NCBI GenBank assembly: GCA_023433505.1
Contig: JAEZCO010000004.1
Span: 68,681 to 132,680 of the forward strand
DNA from: Bacillota bacterium
GTDB taxonomy: Bacteria > Bacillota > Clostridia > Acetivibrionales > DTU013
Direction of reading: 5' to 3'
DNA length: 64,000 nucleotides
Below the pieces are notes generated by a model that was not told the origin of the DNA, made no database searches, and worked only from the letters and a program-made list of their open reading frames with translations. Of this stretch, positions 26,438 through 36,033 are shown piece after piece (the first letter of the stretch is position 1; every line of letters starts with the position of its first letter). The translations under genes and the position numbers were made by a program.

Positions 26438-27559
26438 ATGAGGGGAAAAAAAGAAATGATATACAGGCAGTTGGGAAATACGGGCATAAAGATTTCAGTA
26501 TTGAGTTTTGGTACGATGCGGTGGACCTCCGAAGAAAGCTGTTATGAGACGATTCAAAAAGGCATTGATGCCGGAATGAACTATTTTGATACCTCAACGG
26601 GCTACGTGGAGGGAAAGAGCGAAATATGGACAGGGAAAGCGGTAAAGGACAGGCGTTCGGAAGTCTATTTTTCCAGTAAGTCGCAGTATGGTTCGGCACC
26701 TTCGGAGTCGGCAGTAAGAAAGTCTATTGAGAATTCGTTAAAAAAGGCAGGACTTGAGTATTTCGATTTTTACCAGTTATGGGGTTTGAGCAATATGGAC
26801 ATGCTGAGGGAGGCTGCAAAAAAAAGAGGCTTTCTTGAAGGCGTCAGAAAAGCAAAAGACGAAGGACTGATAAAATACGGCACAGGCTTTACTTTCCACG
26901 GCACGGCGGATGTATTCAAGGCTGCTGTTGACAGCGGAGAATTTATCTGCGCCACAGTTTCATACAATCTTATGAACCGTAAAGAGGAAGAGCAAATCAG
27001 GTACGCAGGTGAGAACGGCGTCGGCATATTCATTATGAATCCCCTTGCAGGAGGGGTACTTGCCATGGCAGGTGAGCAGAAATATGACTTCCTGAAGGAT
27101 AAGGACAGCGGCACATGGTATGGCGCTTTGCGCTTCCTTTTGGCAAACAGGAATATTACGGCAGCTCTCATAGGGCTTTCCCTGCCCGACCAGATCGAAA
27201 AAAACCTAAAAGTACTGGATAACCTGGAGGAACTGGACGAGGCTTACAGAGCCGGACTGATAGAAAAGATTGACCGGATAGAGCTTGAAAAAAAAGGCCT
27301 TTGTACCGGATGCAGGTACTGTGAAGTCTGTCCCAAAAAATTCAGTCCTTCTAAGCTGATGCAGATTTTGCGGGACTTTAAGCTATACGGCATGAAGAAA
27401 CACGACCTGAAAAACTGGATCTACTCCAGGTATGTCCATGACCAGCCGCCGGAGCTTCAACTGAAAAAATGCATCGAGTGCGGCAAGTGCCAGTCCAAAT
27501 GTCCTCAAAAGCTTGAAATACTGGCTGAAATAAGAAAAACAAAGAGTATTTTCAGATAG
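26438..27559 (+). CDS. Aldo/keto reductase with two C-terminal [4Fe-4S] motifs
   Basis: A 373-residue protein. The barrel (1-280) opens MIYRQLGNTGIKISVLSFGTMRW and has the catalytic Asp and Tyr in NYFDTSTGY and the Lys in FSSKSQYG. The expected catalytic His after the fourth strand is missing: the text reads FYQLWGLSN where relatives have LHG. The C-terminal domain has CTGCRYCEVCP and CIECGKCQSKCP, two ferredoxin clusters, so electrons may come from iron-sulfur carriers. ATG 26438 is chosen as 7 bases from AGGAGG. The substrate is unknown. Confidence 0.9.
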   Translation: MRGKKEMIYRQLGNTGIKISVLSFGTMRWTSEESCYETIQKGIDAGMNYFDTSTGYVEGKSEIWTGKAVKDRRSEVYFSSKSQYGSAPSESAVRKSIENSLKKAGLEYFDFYQLWGLSNMDMLREAAKKRGFLEGVRKAKDEGLIKYGTGFTFHGTADVFKAAVDSGEFICATVSYNLMNRKEEEQIRYAGENGVGIFIMNPLAGGVLAMAGEQKYDFLKDKDSGTWYGALRFLLANRNITAALIGLSLPDQIEKNLKVLDNLEELDEAYRAGLIEKIDRIELEKKGLCTGCRYCEVCPKKFSPSKLMQILRDFKLYGMKKHDLKNWIYSRYVHDQPPELQLKKCIECGKCQSKCPQKLEILAEIRKTKSIFR

Positions 27560-27571
27560 GGAACGGTTAAA

Positions 27572-27740
27572 GACAACTGACGCGAAGGTATACTATCTTG
27601 AAGAAGCGGCTTGCGGTATTCTGGGACGCGGTGACTTCGGTGAGTTTATCAATCGCCGGGATTTGAGCGGCGGGACATCGCTTTCAGAATCATTTGACAG
27701 TACCGCAAGCCAGGGAGAAGTCATATTTAAATTCCCGTGA
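27572..27740 (+). pseudogene. Probable C-terminal fragment of a lost gene
   Basis: In the gap between the reductase and the hydrolase an open frame without a usable start reads KVYYLEEAACGILGRGDFGE, then FINRRDLSGG and ends SQGEVIFKFP with a stop at 27738-27740. The composition is protein-like and not repetitive, so it looks like the tail of a decayed gene. It overlaps the end of the reverse-strand hydrolase by 14 bases. I cannot name the family. Confidence 0.3.
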
Positions 27741-28431
27741 CGAACTTGATCATTTTCTCCGATACGTATAAGGGCATGGCTGTGCCGTGCCCCATTCCGG
27801 GAACTTCTACATATTCGACCTTCAAGCCCCTGTCCTTCATTCTGGCGACCATCTTGTCCGAATGGATTTGTTTATTGACCGCCTCATCCTTGTCTCCATG
27901 AATGACCAAATAAGGAATATCCGGCATACCGGCGGCTTGCTGCAGCGGGGAGTGCTCCGTAAACAATTCGTCCATGCTCTCTTTGTATCCCCTGAAAGCA
28001 TGGTAGATGGTCTTGGGAAGGTCAGCTCTCTCGCTGAAATGATATTTCAGGTCACAAACCGGACATAAGGCCAGGCAGGCCGCGATTGATTTTCTGGAAT
28101 AGCGCGTATATAAAAGGGAAGATAGCCCGCCCATGCTCATCCCCGTAGAAACCAGAGGGATGTCTTTACCCAAGGAGTAGTTTTCATAAACCGAATCCAC
28201 GAGATCGTCTACAAATCCTCTTGCTTCCCTGTTCATCCACGACCAGGGCCCGTAGTATGGAAATACCACAAGCCAGCCGTCTCTTGCCCATTCCAGTTCG
28301 ACTGTATCGGGACTGTTTTTGGCCGCGGTATAGCCGAGTCCATGAAATGCCAAGGCTACCCCGCGGATTTTACCTGTGACATATTGATCGCCAATCCATG
28401 CGACATCTTTGATTTTAGCCAGGTCCATCAT
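27727..28431 (-). CDS. Alpha/beta hydrolase (prolyl-oligopeptidase-like)
   Basis: A 234-residue single-domain hydrolase. GVALAFHGLGY is the oxyanion region, the nucleophile Ser lies in STGMSMGGLSSLLY (G-x-S-x-G near residue 98), the acid in VIHGDKDEAV (about 186) and the His in VPGMGHGTAM (about 217). An N-terminal signal is absent, so it is cytoplasmic. It starts 32 bases after the end of the URO-D-like gene at 28464 on the same strand and may be co-transcribed with it, which would suit deacylation of a sugar or glycan fragment. The substrate is inferred only from context. Confidence 0.82.
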   Translation of the reverse strand: MMDLAKIKDVAWIGDQYVTGKIRGVALAFHGLGYTAAKNSPDTVELEWARDGWLVVFPYYGPWSWMNREARGFVDDLVDSVYENYSLGKDIPLVSTGMSMGGLSSLLYTRYSRKSIAACLALCPVCDLKYHFSERADLPKTIYHAFRGYKESMDELFTEHSPLQQAAGMPDIPYLVIHGDKDEAVNKQIHSDKMVARMKDRGLKVEYVEVPGMGHGTAMPLYVSEKMIKFVTGI

Positions 28432-28463
28432 ATACCCTCACTCCTTTTCTGCTTCCATCTTTT

Positions 28464-29564
28464 TTACTTCCACCTTTCAATGCGCTTGAGCGCCGCCTCG
28501 GCCTCGTCCTGGCTGGAGAGGTGCATGGCGAAGAACAGCCCTTCCGGACGCAGGTTTTCGATGAGCGCGTCCAGCTCACATGGGTGTATGCCCGTCAATA
28601 TCAGCCCGCGCTTGCGCTCCTGGATACGCTTCATAACCGGAAGCCACTCGTCGTTGAAGTAGGATTGCCAGAACTTGCCGTCGTTCTGCAGCATCACGCT
28701 GGGTACGCATTGAATCGCGCAGATGTCCTCAATATCCAGAAGGGTTTCCAGATGGCGGATTTGGCCGGGCCCATCCAAATGGTACGCAGCCCGGTCAAAC
28801 CACTTGGCTTCCTTTGCCAGGTCAGGGGCGACGAATTCGTCGAACATCCTGGGGGAAATCATCGCGGAGAAATCACACTGCATCGGATACCAGGCGCCCG
28901 GGCACCACAGGCCCATCCAAGCGGAGCTGCCCTGCTGATACTGGGCCATCAGCCCCATCAGACGGTCGTAAGCCTGTTTCCACGCTGTCTGGACCTCGGC
29001 TGCGGCTGTCTTTACGGCTTCGGGCTCGTCGTAGAGGTCCAGGAGCAGACTGTCGGCGCCCCGCAGCGAAGCGACGATGTCCAGCGTACCGCCCAGGTCG
29101 GTGATGCCCACATGGTAATCGCCGCAAGCGTTTTGGCATAAGAGCCCGGTCATTTCCCATGCCGTCTTCCACAGGGGGGAGTCCCAGTCCATGAGGATGG
29201 GCGCGCGGGTAGCCCAATCGGCGATAGGCAGATTCACGTCGAACCACACCGTATCCGGCGCCAGGCGGAATCCGCCGCCTACAAAGGCTCCCAGGTCACC
29301 GGGTCCAAGGTCGATATGGTGGAAGGGGAAGGCGTCCGCGCCATAGTAGGTGTGGTTGAAGGTTGCCAGGATGTTCTCCAGGCGGTATTGCGGGTCCAGC
29401 CACTTTTCCTGCAGGTCGCGGGGAGGCCGCGGCAGAGCTATGGCCGGGTCCAGGAGCGTATTGCGCGGCGCGTAGAAGGCACAGCAGCAGCGGTCGACAA
29501 TTTCCCCCTGCCAGAAGGCCGTGAAGCGCTGCCGGCTGGCAGGCCAATCCATCTTATATTTCAT
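28464..29564 (-). CDS. URO-D superfamily protein in a glycan-use locus
   Basis: A 366-residue barrel protein distantly related to uroporphyrinogen decarboxylase. It opens MDWPASRQRFTAFWQGEIVD, and the equivalent of the zinc-binding H-x-C-G reads YHLDGPGQIRHLE, so the usual Cys is replaced by Asp. This subgroup recurs in Firmicute glycosidase loci and has no proven activity that I know of. The DNA is clearly richer in G+C than the genes to its left. The start is set at the second ATG, 7 bases after AAGG. Two 10-base direct repeats lie in its upstream region. Confidence 0.72.
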   Translation of the reverse strand: MKYKMDWPASRQRFTAFWQGEIVDRCCCAFYAPRNTLLDPAIALPRPPRDLQEKWLDPQYRLENILATFNHTYYGADAFPFHHIDLGPGDLGAFVGGGFRLAPDTVWFDVNLPIADWATRAPILMDWDSPLWKTAWEMTGLLCQNACGDYHVGITDLGGTLDIVASLRGADSLLLDLYDEPEAVKTAAAEVQTAWKQAYDRLMGLMAQYQQGSSAWMGLWCPGAWYPMQCDFSAMISPRMFDEFVAPDLAKEAKWFDRAAYHLDGPGQIRHLETLLDIEDICAIQCVPSVMLQNDGKFWQSYFNDEWLPVMKRIQERKRGLILTGIHPCELDALIENLRPEGLFFAMHLSSQDEAEAALKRIERWK

Positions 29565-29677
29565 ATGCATACCTTATCCTTTCACAAGCAATTTCTGTGT
29601 TGCATACGAAAATAGTAGCACGTCCAAAATGCGAATGTATACGATTAAATTTGCTTTTTGCCTTTATATTTAATGTG

Positions 29678-29708
29678 ATACACGGCGTTTTTAATGCTAT
29701 ACACGGCG
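29678..29708 (-). promoter_or_regulatory. Paired direct repeats, likely AraC-type binding site
   Basis: On the minus strand CGCCGTGTAT occurs twice, at 29699-29708 and 29678-29687, exactly 21 bases (two helical turns) apart, upstream of the URO-D-like gene and right after the AraC gene. This is the layout bound by AraC dimers or by the two helix-turn-helix units of one monomer. Confidence 0.5.
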
Positions 29709-29730
29709 GGCTCCCCTGCGCTTGCCGCCG

Positions 29731-32016
29731 TCAAGCCGGAGACCATTCCTGCGTGTACCCCTGTGAGTTTTTGCGGTACTCGCCCGGGGTGCACCCCAGG
29801 CTTTTTTTGAAGATGCGTACAAGCTTCTGGTCGCAGGTAAAACCGGAGACCACCGCGATGTGCGAAACCGGCTGGCTCGTCTCCCGCAGCAGCTGCCTTG
29901 CCATTGCCAGTCTCAGGCTATTCAGGTAATCCGTAATGTTCTCGCCGGTCTTTTCCTTAAAAAGCTTGCGCGCGTGGGAATAGCTTAAATGGATATGCGC
30001 GGCGACGGAGGCGATGTCGATTTGTTCCCTGTAATGCTGGCCGATATAGGTCTTCATGGCGGAGACATACCTCATTTCCTCGGAAAGCGGCCCGTTGGCG
30101 GAGCAGATTTCATAAAACAGCGGCCCCAATACATCGGCGACCTTGTCCAGGGTTTCAAGGGATGTCAGCAGAGAAAATTGCCTGAGCATGCTGGCCTTCC
30201 TTGTCTCTTCAATGTTCTGGCTGTTCTGGACCACGCTGACCAGCACCTTAACCAGCATTTCCATCATTTGCAAAGCCTCGGATATGGTAACCCGCTCATA
30301 ATCGAAAAATTGCAAAAAGGCTGAGAGCGCCTTGGACGACGCCTCGACGTCGCCGGCAAAAAGGGCCGAGGAAATGAGTGTTTCGGCCAGATTAACGGCC
30401 TTTCCCGACGACTCGACAGGGCAGTCGTCATACAGGATCACCCTTCCGGCGCCTTTGATGAAGCGGAAGGAAGCGGCGGTTTTTGACTGCAAATAGAGCT
30501 TGCTCATCATAGACACATTATTGCCCGGCTGGCTAATGCCCACCGTCATGGAGCTTTTCAGCACCGCTCTGGCATTTTCCGTCACAAGGTCGAGTTTACC
30601 TGCCAGTTGCTTCCAACTGTCCTCGGAAATGATTGCCAGAAGGTGATCGTCGCTGATAATCAAGCCATAGATGTGTTTCGGCTCCTCCTGGGGAATACCC
30701 GCGGCTTTCTCGAGGAGGTCCAGTACAAGGATTTTCAGGTAATATTGCTCGTTCTGCCCGAAATCTTTTTTAAATAAGTCAAGGTCGTCAATTTTGATGG
30801 ATATGATCCGATAGGGCTCCTTCATAAAAAAGAGTGGGCCGGACTGTTCCAATCTGTCTAAATCCACAGAGGATAGCCGGTTGTTGACAAGGCTCAGGAT
30901 CACATAATCCCGCGAATGCCGGGCAGAGTTTTCCAATTGACGGATCAGCTCGTCCTCCCTTTCAATCAGGGAATTGAAAGAAGCCGACAGGATATCGATG
31001 GCTTCGGAACGCTTACCCACCGTGGCCGACGAATACCTGGAGACTCTGTTGACCAGATTTGTCACGGGGCGGTACAGTCTTTTCACCATCAGCGGCGTAA
31101 TGGCCGTGGCGCAAAGGCAAATGAGCAAAAAGCCGATGATCCACCGTGTGGCCGCGTGGGTGACGGGCAGGAAGAGACTGTCCACCGGGATCTCGCCGAT
31201 GAAAAGGGAATTTTCCGAATCGCGGTAAAAAGCCGTCAGGTTCTTGCCGGAGGTGGAATAGCCCGTTTTGCCGTCCATTTTTTTTAAGACCTCGGCTAGA
31301 TCGGCGCCGTCAGCGGTCTTGCCCGGCAAATGGTTCGGGACGATGCTCCTGTCGTCGACCACCCGGGTGACCGCGCTGTTGATGGTATCGGCGGACGCGT
31401 ATATTTGTTTTAGCCTGCTGATGGCTACCAGCGCGACGATGTCGGTCTTCCGGTTATTGATGGTAAATTCGTACATGAAATATTGGTAATCCACATTGTC
31501 CAAGGCGACGACGCCGGAGCCGAGATAAGGCTGGTCCGCGCCGGTTGGTTTCTGGAGCAGGTTGCTCAGATAAAACTGCAGCGTCGGTCTGCTGACGCCC
31601 CTGTTTGCCTGGAACGTGGACGATGAGCTGAAGTAATAATCGCAGCCTTGGGGGAAGACATAAAAATCGCTGATGTTCTGGTTAAAGCTGAGTATGCTTG
31701 CCAACAGCTGCGTCGCCGACCGCGCCCTCATGATGGTATCCGTATTCTTCAGGAAATCGGCGTAGCTCGTCGTCTGGCACGCCGTACTTAGCTGCGGCTC
31801 CAGCGAAAGCTCGACGGCGGTGCGGTAAACATCCTCTTCAAATTGCGCCTGCGCGTAAGCAACATTCTTAAGACCTGCCGTGATGGAAAGCGCAAGATTG
31901 TTCTTGTAGCTGTTCTCAATATAAACCTTATATAGCAGAAAAAAACTGACGGAAGAAACAATAAACAGGAGACACAGGTAAAGGGTGATATTCCTTTGTA
32001 TGGATGCCTTGTGCAT
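29731..32016 (-). CDS. Membrane sensor AraC family regulator (YesN/LplR-like)
   Basis: A 761-residue one-piece sensor and regulator. A membrane segment (TLYLCLLFIVSSVSFFLLYKVYI, about 10-32) and a second one (WIIGFLLICLCATAITPLMV, near 300) bracket an extracytoplasmic Cache-like domain; a HAMP-like linker (RLYRPVTNLVNRV) follows, then a central domain and a C-terminal AraC double helix-turn-helix (IDIASVAAHIHLSYSHARKLFKEKTG, CTPGEYRKNSQGY). Such proteins activate neighbouring ABC sugar systems on sensing glycans. The ATG at 32016 has GGAGG 9 bases upstream; the longer frame begins inside the promoter. It is divergent from the permease genes. Confidence 0.88.
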   Translation of the reverse strand: MHKASIQRNITLYLCLLFIVSSVSFFLLYKVYIENSYKNNLALSITAGLKNVAYAQAQFEEDVYRTAVELSLEPQLSTACQTTSYADFLKNTDTIMRARSATQLLASILSFNQNISDFYVFPQGCDYYFSSSSTFQANRGVSRPTLQFYLSNLLQKPTGADQPYLGSGVVALDNVDYQYFMYEFTINNRKTDIVALVAISRLKQIYASADTINSAVTRVVDDRSIVPNHLPGKTADGADLAEVLKKMDGKTGYSTSGKNLTAFYRDSENSLFIGEIPVDSLFLPVTHAATRWIIGFLLICLCATAITPLMVKRLYRPVTNLVNRVSRYSSATVGKRSEAIDILSASFNSLIEREDELIRQLENSARHSRDYVILSLVNNRLSSVDLDRLEQSGPLFFMKEPYRIISIKIDDLDLFKKDFGQNEQYYLKILVLDLLEKAAGIPQEEPKHIYGLIISDDHLLAIISEDSWKQLAGKLDLVTENARAVLKSSMTVGISQPGNNVSMMSKLYLQSKTAASFRFIKGAGRVILYDDCPVESSGKAVNLAETLISSALFAGDVEASSKALSAFLQFFDYERVTISEALQMMEMLVKVLVSVVQNSQNIEETRKASMLRQFSLLTSLETLDKVADVLGPLFYEICSANGPLSEEMRYVSAMKTYIGQHYREQIDIASVAAHIHLSYSHARKLFKEKTGENITDYLNSLRLAMARQLLRETSQPVSHIAVVSGFTCDQKLVRIFKKSLGCTPGEYRKNSQGYTQEWSPA

Positions 32017-32086
32017 GCGCCTGTCCTCCTTTCCCTGCCCAAAGCGTTGATAAGATATACTGGTATCTCGCGGTGCCATCCCATCC

Positions 32087-32116
32087 ATTATAGCATTTAT
32101 ACAAATATGGATGCAA
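32087..32116 (-). promoter_or_regulatory. Promoter of the membrane AraC regulator
   Basis: On the minus strand TTGCAT (32116-32111) and TATAAT (32092-32087) with an 18-base spacer, about 70 bases before the start codon. Confidence 0.65.
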
Positions 32117-32316
32117 CATTGCTTAAGTTTATAGCAATAATAAACAAACAAAGCATTAAAAGTGAGGGTCAAAAGCAAAAATAAGCCTTGCCCAGGGTGG
32201 ATGGCACTCAAACATTTGCGTCAAATGTGGGGGCGAAAAGCAAATATTGACGTATACGACAAGATTTACGGCGTGGTATGCTGTTACCATCAAAAAACTT
32301 CAAGGAGGGTTTACGA

Positions 32317-33276
32317 TTGCAAAACATTAGCAAGCCGTCCAGACCGTCCGCCCGGGGGATACAGTGGCGCGCTGCCGGGCACGATATATCCAGGGACTGG
32401 ATGCTTTATCTGATGCTGGCGCTGCCGCTCATTTTTTACGCGGTCTTCTGTTACGCCCCGATGTACGGAATCGTGCTGGCATTTAAAGATTACAATATTA
32501 TGCAGGGTATTGCGGGCAGCAAATGGGTGGGCCTGAAAATATTCCAGCAGATATTCGCCCTGCCCCAATTCTCACAGGCGCTCAGGAACACCCTTGCCCT
32601 CAATGTGCTGGACCTGGCGGTGGGCTTTCCGGCACCGATCATACTGGCTATTATAATAAATGAAGTCCGGGCAAACTGGTTCAAGCGGGTCACTCAAACA
32701 GTGGTATATCTCCCGTATTTTTTGTCCTGGATCGTGACCAGCGGCATGATCTACCAGCTATTCAGCACAAACACCGGCATCATCAACAACTTCCTGATGG
32801 ATGCGTTCAATGTGCAAAAGCCCATACCGTTTTTGACGGATAAGGCGCTCTGGATCATGGTTTATGTCGTTACGGGCATATGGAAAAGCGCTGGGTTTGG
32901 AACAATTGTTTACCTTGCTGCGATCACGGCCATAAGTCCTGAGTTATATGAAGCTGCCGAGGCCGATGGGGCCACACGTTTACAGAAGATCTGGCACATC
33001 ACACTGCCCGGCATCAAATCCACCATCATTATCCTGCTGATTCTGAACATCGGCTCCATCATGACCATTTCCTTTGACCGCCCTCTTGTCGTCGGAAACG
33101 ACTCCGTGCTGGAGGTCAGCAGCGTCATCAGCGTATTCACATACCGTATCGGCCTGCAAGCGGGCAGGTTCAACACCGCCACGGCGGTGGGCCTGTTCCA
33201 GTCCGTCGTGGGGATGATATTCCTGGTGTCGGCGAACTTCATCGCCGGCCGCATGGGGGAGGAAAAAATATGGTAA
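32317..33276 (+). CDS. Sugar ABC transporter permease (LplB/YteP type)
   Basis: A 319-residue inner-membrane permease with six segments. DWMLYLMLALPLIFYAVFCYAPMYGIVLAFKDYN is the typical first segment, and EAAEADGATRLQKIWHITLPGI is the EAA loop that contacts the ATPase. TTG 32317 is chosen because AAGGAGGG lies 7 bases upstream. No ATPase gene is present; transporters of this group usually share the MsmX-type ATPase encoded elsewhere. Likely substrate is an oligosaccharide with mannosyl or rhamnosyl units, judged from the enzymes downstream. Confidence 0.93.
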   Translation: MQNISKPSRPSARGIQWRAAGHDISRDWMLYLMLALPLIFYAVFCYAPMYGIVLAFKDYNIMQGIAGSKWVGLKIFQQIFALPQFSQALRNTLALNVLDLAVGFPAPIILAIIINEVRANWFKRVTQTVVYLPYFLSWIVTSGMIYQLFSTNTGIINNFLMDAFNVQKPIPFLTDKALWIMVYVVTGIWKSAGFGTIVYLAAITAISPELYEAAEADGATRLQKIWHITLPGIKSTIIILLILNIGSIMTISFDRPLVVGNDSVLEVSSVISVFTYRIGLQAGRFNTATAVGLFQSVVGMIFLVSANFIAGRMGEEKIW

Positions 33277-34175
33277 AGACTGTTTTGGCCCATGGAAGGC
33301 TCAAAAGGATGAAGTTTTTGGATGTCTTCGTACCGGTTGTGTGTGTGTTGTCCATATTTGTCTGTCTGGCCCCCCTGGTCAACGTCCTCGCCCTTTCCTT
33401 CAGCGCCAACAACGCCATTGTCAGCCGCAAGGTGTCGTTTTTGCCCGTAGGCTTTAATTTGCTGGCTTTTGACAAGGTTTATCATAACGCCGGGATGGTG
33501 AGGTCCTTCTATTTCACTATTTATCTTACGGCGGTATACACGGCGCTGAGTATGGTCATGACTATCCTGTGCGCGTATCCGCTTTCCAGAAACAGTCTGC
33601 GCGGGCATAAGGGCATCTGGATTTACATCCTTATCACAATGTACTTCAGCGGCGGCATGATACCCATGTATTTGCAGCTGCAATCCATGAAGCTTTTGGA
33701 CAGCTTCTGGGTACTGGTGCTGCCTGGGCTTTTGAGTACTTATAACATGATTATCTTGAAATCGTTTTTCACAAATTCCATACCGCTGTCGCTCATCGAA
33801 TCGGCCAGGCTGGACGGGTGCGGCGATATGAGGACCCTTCTGTCCATCGTCCTGCCGCTGTCCAAAGGCGTTCTGGCCACGCTGTCGCTGTTTTACGCGG
33901 TAGCCAAATGGAACTCATTCTCGGACGCCCTGTTATATATAAGAAACCAGGACCTCTATCCATTACAGCTGCGGCTTTATCAACTGATATTCATGAGCCA
34001 GCTCACCAGCGATCAGCAGCAGCTCACCTCAAGCTTTATGAGCGCCGGACGCGTTAATGGAGACGCCATCAAGGCGGCCTCCATCGTGGTTACTACAGTT
34101 CCCATTATCCTTGTGTATCCCTGGCTGCAAAAATACTTTGTAAAGGGGGTGCAGATTGGCGCAGTAAAGGGTTGA
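33270..34175 (+). CDS. Sugar ABC transporter permease (LplC/YtcP type)
   Basis: A 301-residue partner permease with six segments. FLDVFVPVVCVLSIFVCLAPLVNVLALSFS opens it, and ESARLDGCGDMRTLLSIVLPLSKG is the EAA-type loop; the end YPWLQKYFVKGVQIGAVKG is diagnostic of the LplC group. Its ATG overlaps the stop of the first permease by 7 bases, so the two are translationally coupled. Confidence 0.94.
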   Translation: MVKTVLAHGRLKRMKFLDVFVPVVCVLSIFVCLAPLVNVLALSFSANNAIVSRKVSFLPVGFNLLAFDKVYHNAGMVRSFYFTIYLTAVYTALSMVMTILCAYPLSRNSLRGHKGIWIYILITMYFSGGMIPMYLQLQSMKLLDSFWVLVLPGLLSTYNMIILKSFFTNSIPLSLIESARLDGCGDMRTLLSIVLPLSKGVLATLSLFYAVAKWNSFSDALLYIRNQDLYPLQLRLYQLIFMSQLTSDQQQLTSSFMSAGRVNGDAIKAASIVVTTVPIILVYPWLQKYFVKGVQIGAVKG

Positions 34176-34322
34176 TTTCCATACGAAGTCGCAGAGATAA
34201 CTGTTAGAAACACTCGATATAAATGCATTTCAAGTGTTTCGCGAACCCGTTGCTCGTCAAGGCAGATTTAGCAACAAACAGGCAGGAAGATACAACTATT
34301 AAAAAAGAAAGGTTGGGAAAAA

Positions 34323-35924
34323 ATGAAAATGAAAACAATCAAAAAGTATGCCGCGCTGTTCCTCGCCACTTTGATGGCCCTATCCGTGGTCGCGGGCTGC
34401 GGAGCCCAGGACGGTCAGGAGACCGCCACATCGGATGCCACATCGGCCGCCAATGCGCAGCCGGTGACCCTGACCGTCGAGTGTTTCGACACCGGTACCA
34501 TGAGCCCGGATAAGGTCGACAAAAACTATTATTTGCAATATGTCGCCGATAACTTCACCAAAGAGACGAATATCACGGTGAAATTTGTTCCGGTGAAGTA
34601 TGAGGACCAGGCCAATCAGCTGAACCTGATGATGGCGGCCAGGACGGCGCCGGACATATCCACGGAGAACGACGGCAGCCTCGTGGCCAACTTCGCCGCC
34701 CAGGGCGCCGCTACGGACCTGACGGACCTTATTGCCCAATACGGGCAGAATCTGTCCGCCTTCGAAGGCCCGGACGCGCTGAAGGAGTGCATGTTCTACG
34801 GGAAGCTTTACGCGGTTCCCAAAAAACAGATGAACCGGGGGATTATTGACCAGTTGATCCGCAAGGACTGGCTGGACAAGGTCGGCCTGCCGGTCCCCAC
34901 CACCACCGACGAGCTGCATAACGCGCTCCTGGCCTTCAAGCAGAAGGATCCCGGTGGCTTTGGCAAGGATACGGTTCCATGGTCCATCGCCATGGGCGGT
35001 ATATACAGAGGTTACTATAGCGTATCATATACATTCGTCGATTTTACCCAAGTCGACGACAGGATGTGGAACACTGCGCCTTTCTGGGTTATGCCCGGAT
35101 ATAAGGACTACTGCCGCACGATGAACCAATGGTACAACGAAGGTCTGCTCAGCCCGGACTTCGCGCTGGATACCGATGCCAAGACGCTGGAGGCGGACTG
35201 GAGCAACGGCAAGGCCGGCATGTCTCTTGGCAATCTCGGCCATATGCAGACTTTACTTCCCGCGCTGCTGGAGAACGTCCCCACTGCCGAGGTAGCGGCC
35301 TTTGACCCATTCACCGGCAAGGACGGCAAACACACGAAGCTCGGTTACCCGCTGGCGAACTTCTTCAACTTCATACCCGCCTTTGCCAAGCCGGAAAACG
35401 CCGTCGCCGCCATGAAGTACATGGATTGGCTGAGCCGGTCCGAAAATCTGATGGTCGCTTCCTACGGCATCGAGGGCAAAAACTATGACATGGTTGACGG
35501 GGTGCCGACTCCCCGTGCGGACGACCCCGATGCCATCGACAGCTTCGTTTACCAGCTCATTGCCACCGGCGCCCAGATGGACGACCCCGAAAAAATCTAC
35601 AGGAATTACGCCCTCAGTATTCTCAAGCAGGTGGGGCTGAGCAGTAATGAGAAGGCCGTCAAGCTCATCATGGATTCGAACAGGAACGCGCTGACCGACA
35701 CGAAGGTATGGCCTACATTGAACGGCTCCTCCAATACCATCGCCACCGACCAGCCGCTTCTGGACCAAATGCAGGATGGGATGTTCATCAAGATATTCAC
35801 CTGCAAGCCCGGGGAGTTCGACAGCGTCTATGAGGCACAGGTGAAGCAGTATATGGACGCGGGAGGCACAGAAGTTCAGAAGGAAAAGGAAAAGATTTAT
35901 GACCAGTTGAAAGCGGCCCAATAA
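34323..35924 (+). CDS. Oligosaccharide-binding lipoprotein (LplA/YtcQ type)
   Basis: A 533-residue extracellular binding protein. The signal KKYAALFLATLMALSVVAGC puts the lipidated Cys at 26, followed by a Thr/Ala-rich linker. The large two-lobed fold includes LNLMMAARTAPDI and KDWLDKVGLPVPTTTDELHNAL, typical of the LplA family, and ends in a charged helix. It follows the permeases after 147 bases that hold a hairpin (AAACACT/AGTGTTT near 34209-34241). The DNA is G+C-rich like the rest of this locus. Confidence 0.93.
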   Translation: MKMKTIKKYAALFLATLMALSVVAGCGAQDGQETATSDATSAANAQPVTLTVECFDTGTMSPDKVDKNYYLQYVADNFTKETNITVKFVPVKYEDQANQLNLMMAARTAPDISTENDGSLVANFAAQGAATDLTDLIAQYGQNLSAFEGPDALKECMFYGKLYAVPKKQMNRGIIDQLIRKDWLDKVGLPVPTTTDELHNALLAFKQKDPGGFGKDTVPWSIAMGGIYRGYYSVSYTFVDFTQVDDRMWNTAPFWVMPGYKDYCRTMNQWYNEGLLSPDFALDTDAKTLEADWSNGKAGMSLGNLGHMQTLLPALLENVPTAEVAAFDPFTGKDGKHTKLGYPLANFFNFIPAFAKPENAVAAMKYMDWLSRSENLMVASYGIEGKNYDMVDGVPTPRADDPDAIDSFVYQLIATGAQMDDPEKIYRNYALSILKQVGLSSNEKAVKLIMDSNRNALTDTKVWPTLNGSSNTIATDQPLLDQMQDGMFIKIFTCKPGEFDSVYEAQVKQYMDAGGTEVQKEKEKIYDQLKAAQ

Positions 35925-35983
35925 GGTCGCCGCCATCATGTGATATTTTCCGGTGCAAGGATACCGGGATGCTGTTGTTACAG

Positions 35984-36032
35984 CGCCGTGGCGACGCAAT
36001 AGACAGATTCTGAGTCGCCGCGGCGTTTTTAT
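35984..36032 (+). terminator. Rho-independent terminator after the binding-protein gene
   Basis: CGCCG-T-GGCGAC pairs with GTCGCC-G-CGGCG around a 16-base loop, followed by TTTTTATT. It lies 60 bases after the stop. Confidence 0.85.
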
Positions 36033-36033
36033 T

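Noticed and set aside
34209..34262. Fourth copy of the GCAAATGC-type repeat before the binding-protein gene
   Set aside because: AAATGCATTT and GTTTCGCGAACCCG only loosely resemble the motif and the order of parts differs, so it was not counted.
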